Shown piece by piece: positions 11,951 through 24,836 of a DNA stretch of 64,000 bases. The notes under the pieces are model-generated. The model searched no databases, was not told the DNA's origin, and saw only the letters and a list, made by a program, of their open reading frames with translations. Source of the DNA: Tanypteryx hageni (lineage: Eukaryota > Arthropoda > Insecta > Odonata > Petaluridae); the NCBI GenBank assembly GCA_028673005.1, contig CM054116.1, positions 79,000,572 to 79,064,571 on the forward strand. Reading direction: 5' to 3'. How positions within the stretch are numbered: the first letter of the stretch is position 1; the number at the start of each line of letters is the position of its first letter. The position numbers were made by a program, and so were the translations under genes.

Positions 11951-12572
11951 TAAACTTGATTGAATAAACTCAACACTTGTGAACAACAGAATTGGAGTCG
12001 TCTCATATTTCTTTATCGATATGCTGAGATTAAAGGATCTCTTGAATTCATTTGTAGTCATTGTATATGAAAGCCAAGACATAGTTATCCATTCATTCAT
12101 TCTTCCACTATTTGTTGGTTTAATTACGCCCCCTTTTATCCATTTTCTCCGCTTTACCTGCTCCTCGAATAATCATTCTGTTGACTCTCTCAAACCCATT
12201 TCTTGACGCTGGTTGTGAATTAAGCGTGTTTTCTATAATTGGTTTTTGCAGATCCTGACTACGTCAATTTCGTTTGAGACGAATTAATTGAATTTAAAAC
12301 CCCTCGTTCGAACCGACAGACTGTTAAGGCAGATAGGAAAGGTCTAGCGGAACAAGCGCGTTGAATTCAAATGAAAAACAAAATGGTGACCCACCTTGAA
12401 GCACCTTGAATATGGATCACGAAGGCAGTCAATGAAAACAAAGCGTCCAACTTTCTTTCTCTACGGATACGGCTCTGAAATTGTTAGAAAACACTGCGTA
12501 TTTTATGAGTACTCTTTGTCTTTTCATAATGCTGAATTGGTTTTTGTTAATAATTCTTTTTATCATGTAGCG
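11951..12572. other. Intergenic sequence, nothing recognised
   Basis: A moderately AT-rich stretch with short unassigned open frames (for example around 11980-12200 and 12396-12570), without recognisable domains, RNA genes or repeat ends. Confidence 0.35.
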
Positions 12573-12879
12573 CAGGGGTCCTCAAAGTACGACCCGCGCA
12601 ATGATTTGATACAGCCCGCCTTATCAGCAAGAGTATTCATTAGACATAGTTTATGATATCTAAACGACATTTTCTGAGTACTTGGGTGAAATCAAGGAAT
12701 TACATATTACAGAATCGAAAAAAATTCTCAAAATTTGCTCTTTTAAATTTTTACACGATCCCGCGATCACGAATTTAAAATTCTCGCCCCGATCAGTCAT
12801 TTAAAATGCTGTATGTTGCAAGCACAGTGGAACATGAAGCCTCATATGGCCCCTTCAGTAAAAGGTTTGGTGACCTCTG
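12573..12879. mobile_element. hAT-type MITE with perfect 8-bp target duplication
   Basis: It begins CAGGGGTCCTCAAAGTACG and ends GGTTTGGTGACCTCTG, imperfect inverted repeats of the CAGNGGTC type found on hAT elements. The 8-bp sequence ATGTAGCG occurs exactly on both sides (12565-12572 and 12880-12887), the hAT target length. It is 307 bp with no coding capacity. Confidence 0.85.
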
Positions 12880-13123
12880 ATGTAGCGCATTCCTGCCATT
12901 ATCTAAAAATAATTTCATTTATGCAGCCACGCATTCATTTGTGGGCACTATTCCGTATCATTTATAAGGATGACATATATAAATAAACTTTTGATACCGT
13001 TAATTTTACTGTGAGGTTTTCGTGGAATTTTGTATCCCTTCGTATTTCGATTAGTAAATGATGTAGAATGATACAATCACGAAGAATGAAACTATACTCA
13101 TCATTGCAGACAATATTTGAATA

Positions 13124-13239
13124 CAGTAAAACCATGTTAATTCGAAATGCAGGGGACCAAAGAAAAAGCATTTCGAATTACGTAGAACCTCTATAATTCG
13201 AAAATTTCAAAAAAGCGTTATTTATCAAATTTAAAAAAT
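13124..13239 (+). mobile_element. Tigger-like left terminus, interrupted by the LINE at 13250
   Basis: After a TA (13122-13123) the sequence CAGTAAAACCATGTTAATTC, followed by further ATTCGAA repeats, resembles a Tigger terminal repeat. The interior is cut by the retrotransposon insertion at 13250. No matching right end was recognised on the other side. Confidence 0.45.
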
Positions 13240-13868
13240 GAAAATACATCCCCCCTGCGGGTAGGGGGATTGAGAATACTCCCGCAGCCCCTCTGCTGGT
13301 CGTAAGAGGCGACCAATGAGGCGAGGAGCAGACCTCGTTAAAAAACCCCCAGTTTCTGCTAAGGGCAGTGTCCAGATAGTAGGTGGGTTCACTATCTGTG
13401 CATAAAGCCACAACATCTGGCTAAGAATCCACCCGTGTGTTTGCCGTGCACGGTGACCCGTAAGGGGGAGAAGGGGATCCTGGTGGTTGAGCTCCTTGGT
13501 TCCGGAAGAGGTCGGATGCCTTGGAAGGGCCATGGAGTAATACACCACTTAGGCCCCAGATTCACTGTAGACGGGCGGTCAGGTGCTAGCCACACCTGGC
13601 CAATCGGCTTCCGTCATGTTTTGGCATTCCGGTGGCGAGTGCTTTGGGCTATGGAGGTCTGTGGAGGGGGGTCGAAGGTGCATGGGGTTGGAGGCCCATG
13701 TATGGTGGGTGGAGTGGGTGCTGAGACCTAACCTGAAGCAGGCAGCCTAGCTGCAGGTGCTATATCCCTTGGTTAGCCCTGGCGACCATACCGGTTTGTG
13801 GTGTGGCGTCCCAAATGTGTGGCTCCGTGGTGGGTGGGGAGACCAAGAGATGAAAAATTTTCTTTATT

Positions 13869-15070
13869 ATGAAAGGACTACCTCCTCCCAAAAGACCCCG
13901 TCCGGAAACGGATGGGCGAGATATGGTTGTCGGCACATGCCGCAAGTATTTGATAATGAAATGTAAGAAGGAGGGAGAGAACCTCACCAAGGTATCTCCC
14001 TTCTTAATTCATAAAGTTTTGACCAATGCTGTTCCTGGGTCTATAAATGTTAAAAAGTTGGGTGAAGGTACTCTGCTGATAGAAACGTCTGAAGAGAAGC
14101 AGAGCCAGAAGTTGCTGTCGATGACGAAGCTTCACGACATAGAAATCACCGTTGAGCCGCATAAGACCCTTAACACGTGCCGAGGCGTAATTTCTTGTTA
14201 CGACCTCTTATACGTTGAAGTTGACGAGATAACGAAGGAGATGGCTTCGCAAGGGGTCATCTCCTGTCGTAGACTCACGACTAAACGTAATGGTGAGACC
14301 ATCAATACCACCTTGGTGGTACTCACCTTTGCACGTGACAAACTTCCTGAAAAAGTTTTCGTTGGGTACGAGTCTTGCCCAGTCCGACCCTTCATTCCGA
14401 ACCCCATGCATTGCTATCAATGCCAAAGATTTGGCCGCATTGCACCTCGGTGCAAGGGCGAATCTATCTGCCCAAAATGTGCCAAGAATAAGCACGATGG
14501 GGATTCTTGTGCCTCTCCTGCTCTTTGTGGCAATTGCCGTGGACCACATCCAGTCTACTCGCGGGATTGCCCAAAGCTGCAGGAAGAAAGGAAGATCATG
14601 GAGATCAAGGTGACGGAGAAGATCCCATATTTTGAGACCGGGAAGAAGTATAAGGTGCACGTAGCCCCAACATTTTCGAGGTCCTATGCGGCAACGGCAG
14701 CAACACCATCAACTCCTATTAAAACGGCCAGCATAGGAATACAGACAGAGAATCAGGGACAGCAACCAAGGAAAAAAATGGAAAAAAGGTAGAGGAATCT
14801 TTAGCAAAAACAGGAAAAAATACTTCCACATCCATGGATGTGGATAAAACCATCTGTGTGATATCTTCCAAGAAGACTACTCCAAAGGAAAATGACACAG
14901 AGACAAAAGCTCACATCCTGAGACGTGAGATAACTCCACCACAATCTCCTCCTCGTGATGCGATGGCACTGAGCGAGGAGGAGATGGAGGAAGGCGAGTT
15001 GGAGGAGGACCAACTCAAAATCCTCCTCCTGAACCAGAAGAAGGGTAGGAAGTTGAAGCTTAAGCGATAA
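13869..15070 (+). pseudogene. LINE ORF1 (gag-like, CCHC zinc knuckles), frameshifted
   Basis: ORF1 protein binds element RNA for retrotransposition. It reads open from ATG at 13869 for 307 codons (MKGLPPPKRPRPETDG...). A frameshift in an A-rich run near 14775 then moves the frame, and it continues to the stop at 15070 (VEESLAKTGKN ... LKLKR). Three C-rich knuckles lie at about residues 182-195, 201-214 and 220-234. The first has the pattern CYQCQRFGRIAPRC with Arg where the zinc-binding His should be; the second (CPKCAKNKHDGDSC) is intact. The C-terminus is very acidic (SEEEMEEGELEED). Start choice: first ATG after the UTR, with codons matching the family N-terminus. Confidence 0.85.
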
Positions 15071-15137
15071 GCTTCCCTTCCACAGAGATGGGTTTTAATC
15101 GCGAGTCTTTTACTTTTATCATTTTAAATATATATTT

Positions 15138-18100
15138 ATGTTTGCCATTCAATGGAATTTGAATGGCTATTTTAAATATCTAGAGGAGTTGAAGGTTTTA
15201 ATTGCACATTTTAACCCGTCCTGTATTTTCTTACAAGAAACTCATTTTAAGATTACCGACATGCCTAAATTGAAGGGGTACAGCATCCTGCGGCTTGATG
15301 ACCTTAGCGGTCGACGAGCGCAAGGTGGTGTTGCTGCTGCTGTCCGGGAGACCCTATACACCTCCCGGGTAGACTTGCAGACACCCTTGCAGACCCTTGC
15401 TGTGACAGTAGCTGTACCGGAGAGGGTTACATTCTGTAATGTATACCTTCCGGAGTGGGCTCCAGTCACCATGAGGATCCTGCAGGATCTGGTGGAGCAA
15501 TTACCCAAGCCATTCGTCCTTTTGGGCGATTTTAATGCTCATAGCACCCTTTGGGAAGAAACTGTGAGTGGTTCTAATCGGCGAGGGCGTGTTTTAGAAA
15601 AGTTTTTAACAAATTTTAATCTTATTTTAATTAATAAAAAAGAAAAGACTCGTTTTAACTTTTTTACAGGAGAATACTCCTCAATAGATCTATTGATTTG
15701 CAGCAGTAGTATTGCTCCCCGTTTTAAACTCCAAGTCTATGATGATCTCTGTGGAAGTGACCACTTCCCCCTTCTTATCCGTAAAAATTTTTTTTGTGAA
15801 AATTTTAACAGCCCCCAGAAATGGCTTTTGAAGAAAGCCAACTGGGAGGATTTTAAAAAGAACCTTGATTTTAATTTTAACTCGACTCGTAGTGGCGTTG
15901 AAAACGTAGAGGACCTTCGTAATGCGGTAGTGCATGCTGCAGAGAAGAGCATTCCTGTTTCAGCTGTCAAGGCAAGTTGTCCACCAGTGCCTTGGTGGAA
16001 CGATGAATGTGCTGAAGCAATCAGGAAACAAAAGAAGGTCCTACGCATTTTTAACAAGTACCCTACATGTATGAATCTAGCGGCATTCTGGCACCTGCAA
16101 GCGAAGGCTCGTCAGGTGGTGAAAACTGCAAAATGGAACTCTTGGATGAAGTATGTCAGTTCGATCACCCACTGATCACCTATTGCACAGATTTGGAGGA
16201 AAGTGAAATGTATCTCTAGTGTTTATCATCTGTTGTTGTGAATGGGTCCATTGTGATGGAGCCAGCCACAGTAGCTGAGGCTTTTGGAAATCACTATGCT
16301 TCCATAAGTAGCTCGGCCAACTACGATCTGGCCTTCGCGTCGCGTAAGCGTCGTGAAGAAGGAGGCTTCTGCCCCTTCGAATCAGGCCTGGCCGGAGCTA
16401 GCTACAATGACTCCTTCACACTGTGGGAGCTGGAGTTAGCCATTGCTGATCTGAGGGACACCACTCCAGGAATGGACCGTGTCCACAATGCCTTCCTGCG
16501 ATGTGTGCCGAACTCTATCTTAGGAGAGATGTTGAACGCATTTAATAAAGTCTGGCAAGATGGAGATTTTCCCAAGAGTTGGAGAGAGTCTATAGTAGTC
16601 CCGATCCCTAAGCAGGGAAAGGACAAGACTCTCCTCGGGAACTACAGGTCAATTTCTCTGACCTCCTGCCTGTGCAAGCTAATGGAGAGAATGGTGAACC
16701 GAAGGCTAGTTTGGTGTCTTGAGAACCGTAATCTTCTCTCCAACATCCAGTGTGGCTTCAGGCAGCATAGGAGTACTGTTGACCACTTGGTAAGGATTGA
16801 CAGCTTCATCCAAGAGGCATTCGTCCATCGCCAGCATGTTGTAGGGGTCTTCTTTGACCTGGAGAAGGCCTACGACATGACATGGCGTTTTAAAATTTTA
16901 AAGTGTCTTAGGTCGTGGGGTTTTAAAGGCAATCTGCCAGCTTTAATCAAAATTTTTTATCGGATAGAGTTTTTAAGGTCCGTATTGGAAACTCATTTTC
17001 CAACACATATCCTCAGGAAAATGGAATTCCGCAAGGGTCCATATTAAGCGTAACGCTGTTTGCAATAGCGATCAATGACGTAGTAAATTCCATCACACCA
17101 CCTGTGGAAGCCTCTCTGTTTGTTGACGACCTGGCAATATTTTGTCGATCGTCAAGGGTAGCACTGGCTGAGAGGCAGCTACAAATTACGCTCAATCGTC
17201 TCCACGAGTGGTCCCGCCGCAATGGTTTCCTTTTTTCAGAAGAGAAAACATGTTGTGTCCATTTTAATAGGCGCAGGGGTATATTCCCTAAACCTATACT
17301 TCGGCTGGGCAACCACCAGTTGAATTTCGTGGACTCGGTGCGTTTCCTGGGTGTTCTGTTTGACGAGCAGCTAAATTGGCGAAGCCATATTCAATCCCTT
17401 AAGGTGAAGTGCCGGATGTCGCTCAGTGTATTACGAGCGTTGACTGGCCGCTCGTGGGGTGCAGACCAAACATCAATGCTTCTCCTTTACAGGGCATTGG
17501 TTCGGTCCAAGCTCGACTATGGCTGTTTTATATACGGTGCTGCCCGGGCATCTTATCTGCGTGCACTGACATCACTGCACAATGCCGGACTACGGTTGGC
17601 GACTGGTGCCTTTCGAACCAGTCCCATCCCCAGCATTTATTGTGATGCTGGAGAGCCACCGTTGGAAATCAGGAGGAATGTCCTGATGTGCAGTTATGTC
17701 AGCAAACTTTTAGCCCTTCCTTCGCACCCGTGTTTTAAAATTGTTTTTAATCGTAGTTTAATGGACGTTTTTAACAGAAGACCCCGGGCCCTGAAGCCCC
17801 TTAGTATTCGTTTTTATAATTATATTATAGGCAATAATTTAACTTTACCCCAGATTTATAGATTGCAAGTTCCGCGTAACCCTCCTTGGAGTACCCCGAG
17901 GCCAGAAATCTTATTTGATTTAGCTTGAAGGTCCAAGAATGAGTGTCCTCCTGCAGAACACGAGGTTGCATTCGCCGAAATCCTGTCACGCTGTCCAGGA
18001 TTCGCACCTATCTTCACGGATGGGTCGAAGTCCTCAACAGAATGCACATGCACCTTTGTATCCCTGCACACATCCTCCGGGTTCAAGCTTGATCCGTTGT

Positions 18101-18813
18101 GTGGTATCCACACTGTGGAGCTCACAGCTATTAAGCTGGCCCTGGAGAGCATTGAACGTCGGAATATATCTCACTTGATATGTTCTGACTCAATGAGCGC
18201 ATTACAATCCATTGCCTGCTATAATCCAGTACATCCTTTGGTCCAGGATGTGCAATCCTCCCTCATCATCTTGAAGAGTCGAGGTGTGCAAATTAAGTTC
18301 GTGTGGGTGCTGAGCCACGTAGGTATAGCAGGCAATGAGGCAGCTGATGTCGCTGCTAAGGATGCTCTGGGAAACCCAGAGGTGCAAATGGATCTCGTGC
18401 CTTGGAGAGACCTTCGTGCGATGTTTTGTGGCGCACTGCAGAAGGAGTGGCAAGCCTCATGGCAAAACCTCGAAAACAACAAATTACGCACAATCAAGGT
18501 CAGTACCGGTGCATGGCAATCATCTGTCAGGAATAGTAGAAGGGAGGAGGTGGTCATCACGCGATTGAGGATAGGCCACTGTGCCTTAACCCACTCGTAC
18601 CTTTTTACCACCCCACAGGTACAACCTCGATGTGAAGACTGCGACACTTTTCTTACCATAAGACACCTCCTGACAGAATGCCAAAGATACCTTGAGTTGC
18701 GTAGGAAATGCAATATCAGGGGATGTATAAGAGACATCCTAGGTGATGACACAACAAGGATGAATGAAGTTTTATTATTTTTAATGGAAGCTGGACTTTT
18801 CAAACAATTTTAA
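15138..18813 (+). pseudogene. LINE ORF2 (AP-endonuclease, reverse transcriptase, RNase H), broken
   Basis: This is the polyprotein for target-primed reverse transcription. The endonuclease (15138-about 15790) shows QWNLNG, LQETH, LGDFNAH, SSIDLLI and GSDHFPL, carrying the catalytic residues. Reverse transcriptase blocks run through YRSISLTS, QCGFR, FFDLEKAYD, IPQGS and the active site FVDDLAIF. RNase H shows FTDGSKS, VELTAIKLAL, SDSMSAL and GNEAADVAAK, followed by a cysteine/histidine motif RCEDC...HLLTEC. Lesions: TGA at 16173-16175, a frameshift near 16235, a frameshift near 17015, and TGA at 17926-17928. The last two reading blocks share one frame. The element is recognisable end to end but not functional. 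Confidence 0.92.
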
Positions 18814-19146
18814 ATTCATTCTATTCTTTTCTATTTTTATTTTATTATTTATTTATATATATGTGTATATGTATGTGTGTGTATATGTATATTTATATAT
18901 TAAATTGTAAATATTAACCCTTTGACTAAGGTGCAAAATGACCCTCGATGTCGATGCACCAGTATAAATGAAGAACTACTACTACCGAAAATACATTTAC
19001 GAGGTAAAAGTTCACTTAAAATTGTAAAATTAAAAGTTTTAAGTCAATAGCATTAATTTTTCTCATGCTAAGTATTACAATTATAAGAAATAATTTATTC
19101 AAAAAATATTTACAGGGGTAATGGATGATAGGAACGATATTCAAGT

Positions 19147-22100
19147 CATCATCATCATGCTTCTGTCCAATGACAGGTTTTAACTGAATTGCTGCATCCA
19201 TTTCTCTGTCTCCCTAGAAGCCTCTTTTATACCTCTATAAGTATTATATCCCTGCTTTTCTAATATTCCTATTCTATTTCTCCCTCTTCCTCTTCTTCCA
19301 CTAATTTTTCCTTCTAAGATCATCCTTTGTAAACACTGTCTTCTAAATATGTGCCCTATCCAATTTGATTTTCTTTTCCTGATTGTTTTTATTAGCATCC
19401 TTTCTTCTCCCACCATTTCTAATACTTCTTCATTTCTCTTCCTCTCTGTCCATTTCACTTTCATCATTCTCCTCCATACTCGCATCTCAAAACTTTTTAA
19501 ACATTTTTCCTCCTTTCTCCTTACCGTCCACGTCTCTGCACCATAAAGAGCTATGCTCCATATGTAGCATTTTGCTAATTTCTTCCTAGTTTCTAAATTT
19601 ATTTTCTTGCTTGTGAGAAGCTCCTCCTCGTTAAATGCTGCTTTTGCCATTGCAATCCTACTTTTGATGTACTGTGTACTACTTCCATCCTGCGCTAAAA
19701 TACTGCCAAGATATTTGAAACTACTTACTTGTTCCAATTTTTGGCCATTTACCATTATATTTAATTCTTTATGTTCCTTTGAAACCACCATGACTTTCGT
19801 TTTTTCTGTATTGATCTTCATTCCATATTGTTGGCCAACCTCCATTAGTCTGTCTGTCATCCTCTGAAGCTCTTTCTTGTCTTCTGCTATTAAGCCCTGA
19901 TCATCTGCGTATTTAATGGTGGTAATACATTCACCTCCTATCTTAAATCCTTTCTCTTCCATCAACGCTTCTTCTGTTATTGTTTCTGCATAAATATTAA
20001 ATATCGCTGGTGAAATAGGACATCCCTGCCTCACTCCCCTCTCTATTGAAGTACTTTCTGTTTCTTCTCCTTCAACCCTGACTCTAATCTTTTGATCAAA
20101 GTAAAGGTTTTTAAGCAGTCTTTTATCTTTCAAATCTATTCCTATTTTGTTTAAAATACCCAGCATTTTATCCCATTTCACTCAGTCAAAAGCTTTCTCC
20201 CAATTTACAAAACAAAAATACATACCTTTATTGACTTCTAGTGCTCTTTCTATCATCATCCTCATACATCCTATAGCATCTCTAGTCCCTCTTCCTCTTC
20301 TGAAACCAAACTGATTATCTTGCAGCTCCTTTTCTATTTTACATTCAATTCTTTTTGTTATTATTCTGGTTAGAACTTTAGCTGTATGAGAAATTAAACT
20401 GATAGTTCTGTAATCCTTACAATATTTTGCATTGTTCTTTTTCTCCAGTGGTACCATAACAACATCTAAAAAATCTTCAGGCCATATGCCAGTAACACAT
20501 ACTTGGTTAAAGAATTTTGTTAGTTGCTTAACTGCTTTCGACCCCAAAATCTTAAGAACGTCCACTGGTATATCATCACTCCCAACAACCTTCCTTCTTT
20601 TCATGTCATCAATTGCTCTTTTAACTTCATACTCGAGAATAATTGGTCCTAGCTGATCTTTTTCATTTAATTCAATATTTCTTGGCTTTCCTTCTTTGTC
20701 ATACAGCACCTCAATGTATTTTTTCCAGACATTCTTTACATTGTCTGGCTCCGAGACTATTTTACCACTTTTTTCATGATTCCTTTACGTCCTATCTTTC
20801 CGCCTTTTTCTTGAATAGTTCCCTTGCTTTGCTATACATGAGGTCTGTTCTACAAATTCTTTCACACTCGACAATCTCCTCTCATTTCTCATTTATCCAC
20901 TGTTCTCTGGCTTTATCTGTTTCCCTTCTTAAAGCATTATTTAACTCCTTGTACTTTCTCTGGCCTTCTTCAGTGTTTATGTTCTTCCACTTTCTCCAAT
21001 CTTCCATTTTTTGCAGCATGGCTGCTGTGATCCAGGGTTTTTTGTTTCTTTCACCCGTTATCTTTCCTACATTCTTTTCCATTACATCTTTAATGTTGCT
21101 ATGGATGTATCTCCACTCCTCATCTACATTGTTCCTATTTTCTTAAGCTCTCTCCCCCAACCTTTCCTCCAGCTCAGTCATGATAGTCTCCTTGTTTTTA
21201 AGGAGTTCCTCTAAGATCCATTTTTTGTTAACTCTTATGTTTCTCTTAACACTCTTCAGTCTACATTATGTATTTGCCACCAAAAGATTGTGGTCGGAAT
21301 TGATATCTGCCCCTGGTGGGGTTTTCACATTTTTAATGCTATTTCTAAATCTTTCATTGACTAGAATGTAATCTATCTGGTATCGTCTCTGGTCTCCTGG
21401 GCTTCTCCATGTGTAAAGTCTCCGCTGGTGATGCTTAAACCATGTATTAGTTACAATCAATCTATTTCCATGGCAGAATTCCACAAGTTTCTCCCCTCTT
21501 TCATTTCTCTTCCCTAGTCCATATTTTCCCATTATGTTATCTTCCTGTCCCTCTCCAACTACACTGTTCCAGTCTCCCATTTCTATGGTGGTAATCCTTC
21601 CTTTTCCCTCCTCCTCCTGTATCTCCATATGCTGTTCATACATTTCATCTACTTCGTCGTCACCAGCATTAGTTGTTGGCATATACACTTGAATTATAAG
21701 CATTTCCACTGGCTCCATCTGAAGTTTTACGGTTATTAATCTATCATTAACTGTCACTACCTTGCTAATTCTTTCAGCTATCTCTTTTCTCATTATAATC
21801 CCCACTCCCCTTTCCTTTTTCTCTCCTCCTGAGCAAATAATTTTAAATTCGTCTGAATTTATCTTGCCTTATCCTTCTCACCGAACTTCACTAAGATTTA
21901 CTATACCTACATTATTCCCTCTCATTTCCCTTTTTAAGTTCTCTAGTTTCCCCTCTGAATTCATAGTCCTAACATTTCATGTGCCTATTCTTAATTTCTC
22001 ACTACTTGCTTTCTTCTTATGAATGTTACATTTCCTCTGTGCATCCCATAAGGTAGTCCCCACCCAGAGATCCAATTGGGGGACTATTTTACCTCCGAAA

Positions 22101-22456
22101 TATTTTACCCCAGAGAGATCCATAGAGGTATTTGCAGCCTTTCAGCCTATCATGGGAAATATAATGAGGTAGTTTCCCCTTGCTTTCCTCATCGCAGTTT
22201 CACATGAGTAATTACCCATCTGTAGCTGTTCAGATCCACATGATCACCACCTACAGAGGTACTGTGCAAACTGCTGCCCTTGCACAGGGGGATGTAAAAC
22301 CCCGAAGACTGCTTCTTAGTCTGACTCTTCCCCTCAGACCTTTCCGGCTTAGATGGTCCTACCAGGAGAATTATCTCCCACCGGCATAGCTCTTTGGTTC
22401 ATAAGAGTACACAAACCCTCCCATCTCTGTAAGGTTATGCAGTCCTTAGGGAGGGG
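19147..22456 (-). mobile_element. Full-length RTE-like non-LTR retrotransposon, - strand (inactive)
   Basis: A 3.3-kb element is flanked by an 11-bp duplication GATATTCAAGT (19136-19146 and 22457-22467). On the - strand it has a 5' UTR (about 22456-22020), one ORF with endonuclease then reverse transcriptase, and a short 3' end finishing in a TGATGATGATG tract. The single ORF, short 3' UTR and trinucleotide tail fit RTE. The element sits only about 150 bp beyond the end of the I-clade LINE. Stops and frameshifts interrupt the ORF. Confidence 0.9.
19180..22020 (-). pseudogene. RTE ORF: endonuclease and reverse transcriptase, broken
   Basis: The endonuclease part (about 22020-21266) shows GKGVGIIMRKE, IQVYMPTTNAG, MGDWNSVVG, YQIDYILVN and SDHNLLVA, the EEP nuclease pattern. 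A linker follows around 21200-20710 with frameshifts and stops. Reverse transcriptase (20709-19180) shows YRTISLISHTAKVL, QFGFRRGRGT, VNWEKAFD, GVRQGCPIS, the active site YADDQGLI and FKYLGSI. The C-terminal block has ALYGAETWT and EMRVWRRMMKVKWT. A TGA at about 20182-20184, probably once CGA, separates FVNWEKAFD from VKWDKML in the same frame. Because of its several lesions it is classed as a pseudogene. Confidence 0.9.
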
Positions 22457-22468
22457 ATATTCAAGTAT

Positions 22469-24690
22469 TTGACCAGAAAACCAAAATTGAAAAACAGGAT
22501 AGTCCTATCAAAATCACCCGAGATGGGTGAAAACTTGCAGACTGCATCGAATAACACTACTGGAACATTAATTAAATCAGATATCGCGGCTTACAAGAGC
22601 TTACGTATAAATGAAGAAAAAGTGGATTTTATACAGAATTTGTGGAAATCAGATGATCTTTTTCCATTTCCATATATGACTTTAAAAAAATAGAAAGAAG
22701 AGAAAATTTCAATTGCAATGGTTGCACAGATATGAGTGGCTTGCTTATTCGAGACTAGAGATATGTTTTTGTAAATATTGTTGCTTATTCGCGCCAAAAG
22801 AAATTGGTAAAAGTAAATCTCAACCTTTAGGTCAACTCGCATCAAGTGGGTACAATAATTGGAAACATGCAGTTGAAACATTTGAAGCTCATGAAAAAGC
22901 GTTATATCATTCAAATTCATTATGTTCTTATGAAAACCTATGTGATATAATGACAGGCAAAAGAATACCTATCAACATACAGCTCGATGAGAATGAAACA
23001 AGTTATTGAGAATCAGAAACACTTGGAACCCATAATCATGACTATAATGTTATGTGGACTATGAGGTCATGTGGATTCTGGAGAGTTTAACATTGATAAA
23101 AAGCCTGAGAAAAATGAAGGTAATTTCCATGCAATCCTTAGAGCAAGGCTAGAAGCTGGTGACACAGATTTAAAAAATCACTTTAAACAATGCGGGCGAA
23201 ACAGTACCTATTTAAGCGCCAACATCCAGAACCAAATAATAGAAATTTGTAATGATTTGATTCTGAAAAGACTTGATAAAGAAGTAAATGATGCAAAATG
23301 TTTTGCTATTTTAGCAGATGAAACAACAGACATTTCAACAACTGAGCAATTGACATTATGCGTAAGATACATAGATAAGGAGATTAGTTTGAGAGAAATT
23401 TTTACAGTTTGTTCCAGTTATCGACACTAGTGGAAAAGGTTCGGCTTCTACCATTATAGATACTTTACTAAAATTTGGTATTGATATTTCCTACCTTCGA
23501 GGTCAGGGGTATGATGGTGCTGCTTCCATGAGTGACAAATTTGAAGGTGTTCAGGCACATATACAACAATAGCTCCCACAAGCATTATATGTACATTGCA
23601 CCTCAAATTGTTTAAATTTAGCCATTGGAAACAGTGCAAATAATCAAGATATAAGGAATTGCTTAGGAATTATTGAAAAATCATACACTTTTTTTAACAC
23701 TCCAAAGTGATTAAATATATTATAAAAAAAAATTATCGAGTATATTCCCAATTGTAGGCATCTATGATTGAAGCAGAAGTTCCCAACTAGATGGATAGAG
23801 TGTCATGATTCTGGCATGGTAATGGTGGAACTTTTAGATGCAATTTACTTAGCGCTCGAAGAAATAAGTGACTGGAATGACAAAGACACTTCATCTACAG
23901 CACAGATTCTTCAGAATGCACTATTCCAAGGAAAATTTTTGGTGTCTTTGTATAGTATACAAAAACTGTACAGTTATGCCCTGCCATTAAGTAGAGTATT
24001 ACAAAGTGAAAACTTAATTTCCGTAATACATCACGTTGAAGATGTAACATCTGTTCTAAATGTATCCGAGAAAACGCTGATACAAACTTTGCAAATATTT
24101 TCAAAGAGGCAACAGAAAAAGTAGGAGATTTTGGGGTTGAAATTACACTACCGAGGATATCAAAATATCAAAAAAATAGAAATAATATTCCTACTGAATC
24201 AGTGGAAGTTTATTACAGGCGATCTATGTTTATTCCATTTTTGGATTGTCTTGTGACACAATTAGAGATGAGATTCTTGGCTCATAAATGTATTTTAAAA
24301 TCCTTCATGTGCCTCCTTCCAAAAGGATGCAGTTCTACATCTGACGTAGGTAGCCTATCAACTTTGGCAAAATTTTATTCCGTGGATGGATACGATTCAG
24401 TCTTAGAGAGTGAACTAAAGCTTTGGCAAAAACGGTACGAAAACAAAATACCCCCTACAAATGCATTAGAAGCATTAATACAATGCAATCAAAATATATA
24501 TCCAAACATTCATTATTTATTTAAAATATTTGCAACTCTGCCGGTATCAACTAGCACAGCAACGTTAAGAAGAATGAAAATGTCCTTGTGTAATTCAATG
24601 GGACAGGAAAGACTGAATGGTTTAGCGCTCCTCAACATTTATAGGGAAATGGAATTGCTCCCCAAAGACATTAGATGAATTACAAAAGAA
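22469..24690 (+). pseudogene. ZMYM1-like hAT transposase pseudogene 1
   Basis: Decayed blocks in changing frames follow the order of hAT transposases of the ZMYM1-like group. First comes an N-terminal zinc-finger region (CFCKYCCLFAPKE, SGYNNWKHAVETFEAHEKA). The catalytic RNase-H fold follows, with FAILADETTDISTTEQLTL (first acidic residues) and GQGYDGAASMSDKFEGVQAHI. Next is VHCTSNCLNLAI, then FPTRWIECHDS, and the C-terminal dimerisation block ATLRRMKMSLCNSMGQERLNGLALLNIYR. At least five stops and several frameshifts interrupt it. Flanking hAT termini could not be assigned; the RTE insertion ends just upstream. Confidence 0.85.
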
Positions 24691-24836
24691 AGACAAGATT
24701 AGATATAAAATTGTAATTGTGTTGCCTGATTAATTTTTATTTTATGTTTTAGTAAACAAAACCTATAAATATTAATTTTATGATATGAAAAATCGAAATA
24801 TTTATATTCAAATTCAATGTTAATATACATAAATAC

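Larger units (their letters stand above)
13250..18986 (+). mobile_element. Full-length I-clade-like non-LTR retrotransposon (inactive)
   Basis: A 5.7-kb element has a 10-bp target duplication GAAAATACAT on each side (13240-13249 and 18987-18996). The order is a GC-richer 5' UTR (13250-13868), ORF1 with zinc knuckles, ORF2 with AP-endonuclease, reverse transcriptase and RNase H, an AT-rich 3' UTR, and a tail ending in CTACTACTACC. An ORF2 RNase H domain plus a CCHC ORF1 is the layout of the I group; true Jockey elements lack RNase H. Both ORFs are broken by stops and frameshifts, so it cannot move by itself. It interrupts an older Tigger-like terminus. Confidence 0.92.

Noticed and set aside
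14208..14660. Long open frames antisense to the LINE ORF1 and ORF2 (also around 15737-16057 and 18219-18803).
   Set aside because: They are shadows of the retrotransposon reading frames; the sense translations carry all the domain motifs.
19349..22022. Many + strand open frames rich in Ser, Phe and Leu across 19349-22022.
   Set aside because: The coding strand is the - strand (RTE reverse transcriptase and endonuclease). The + frames have no domain motifs.
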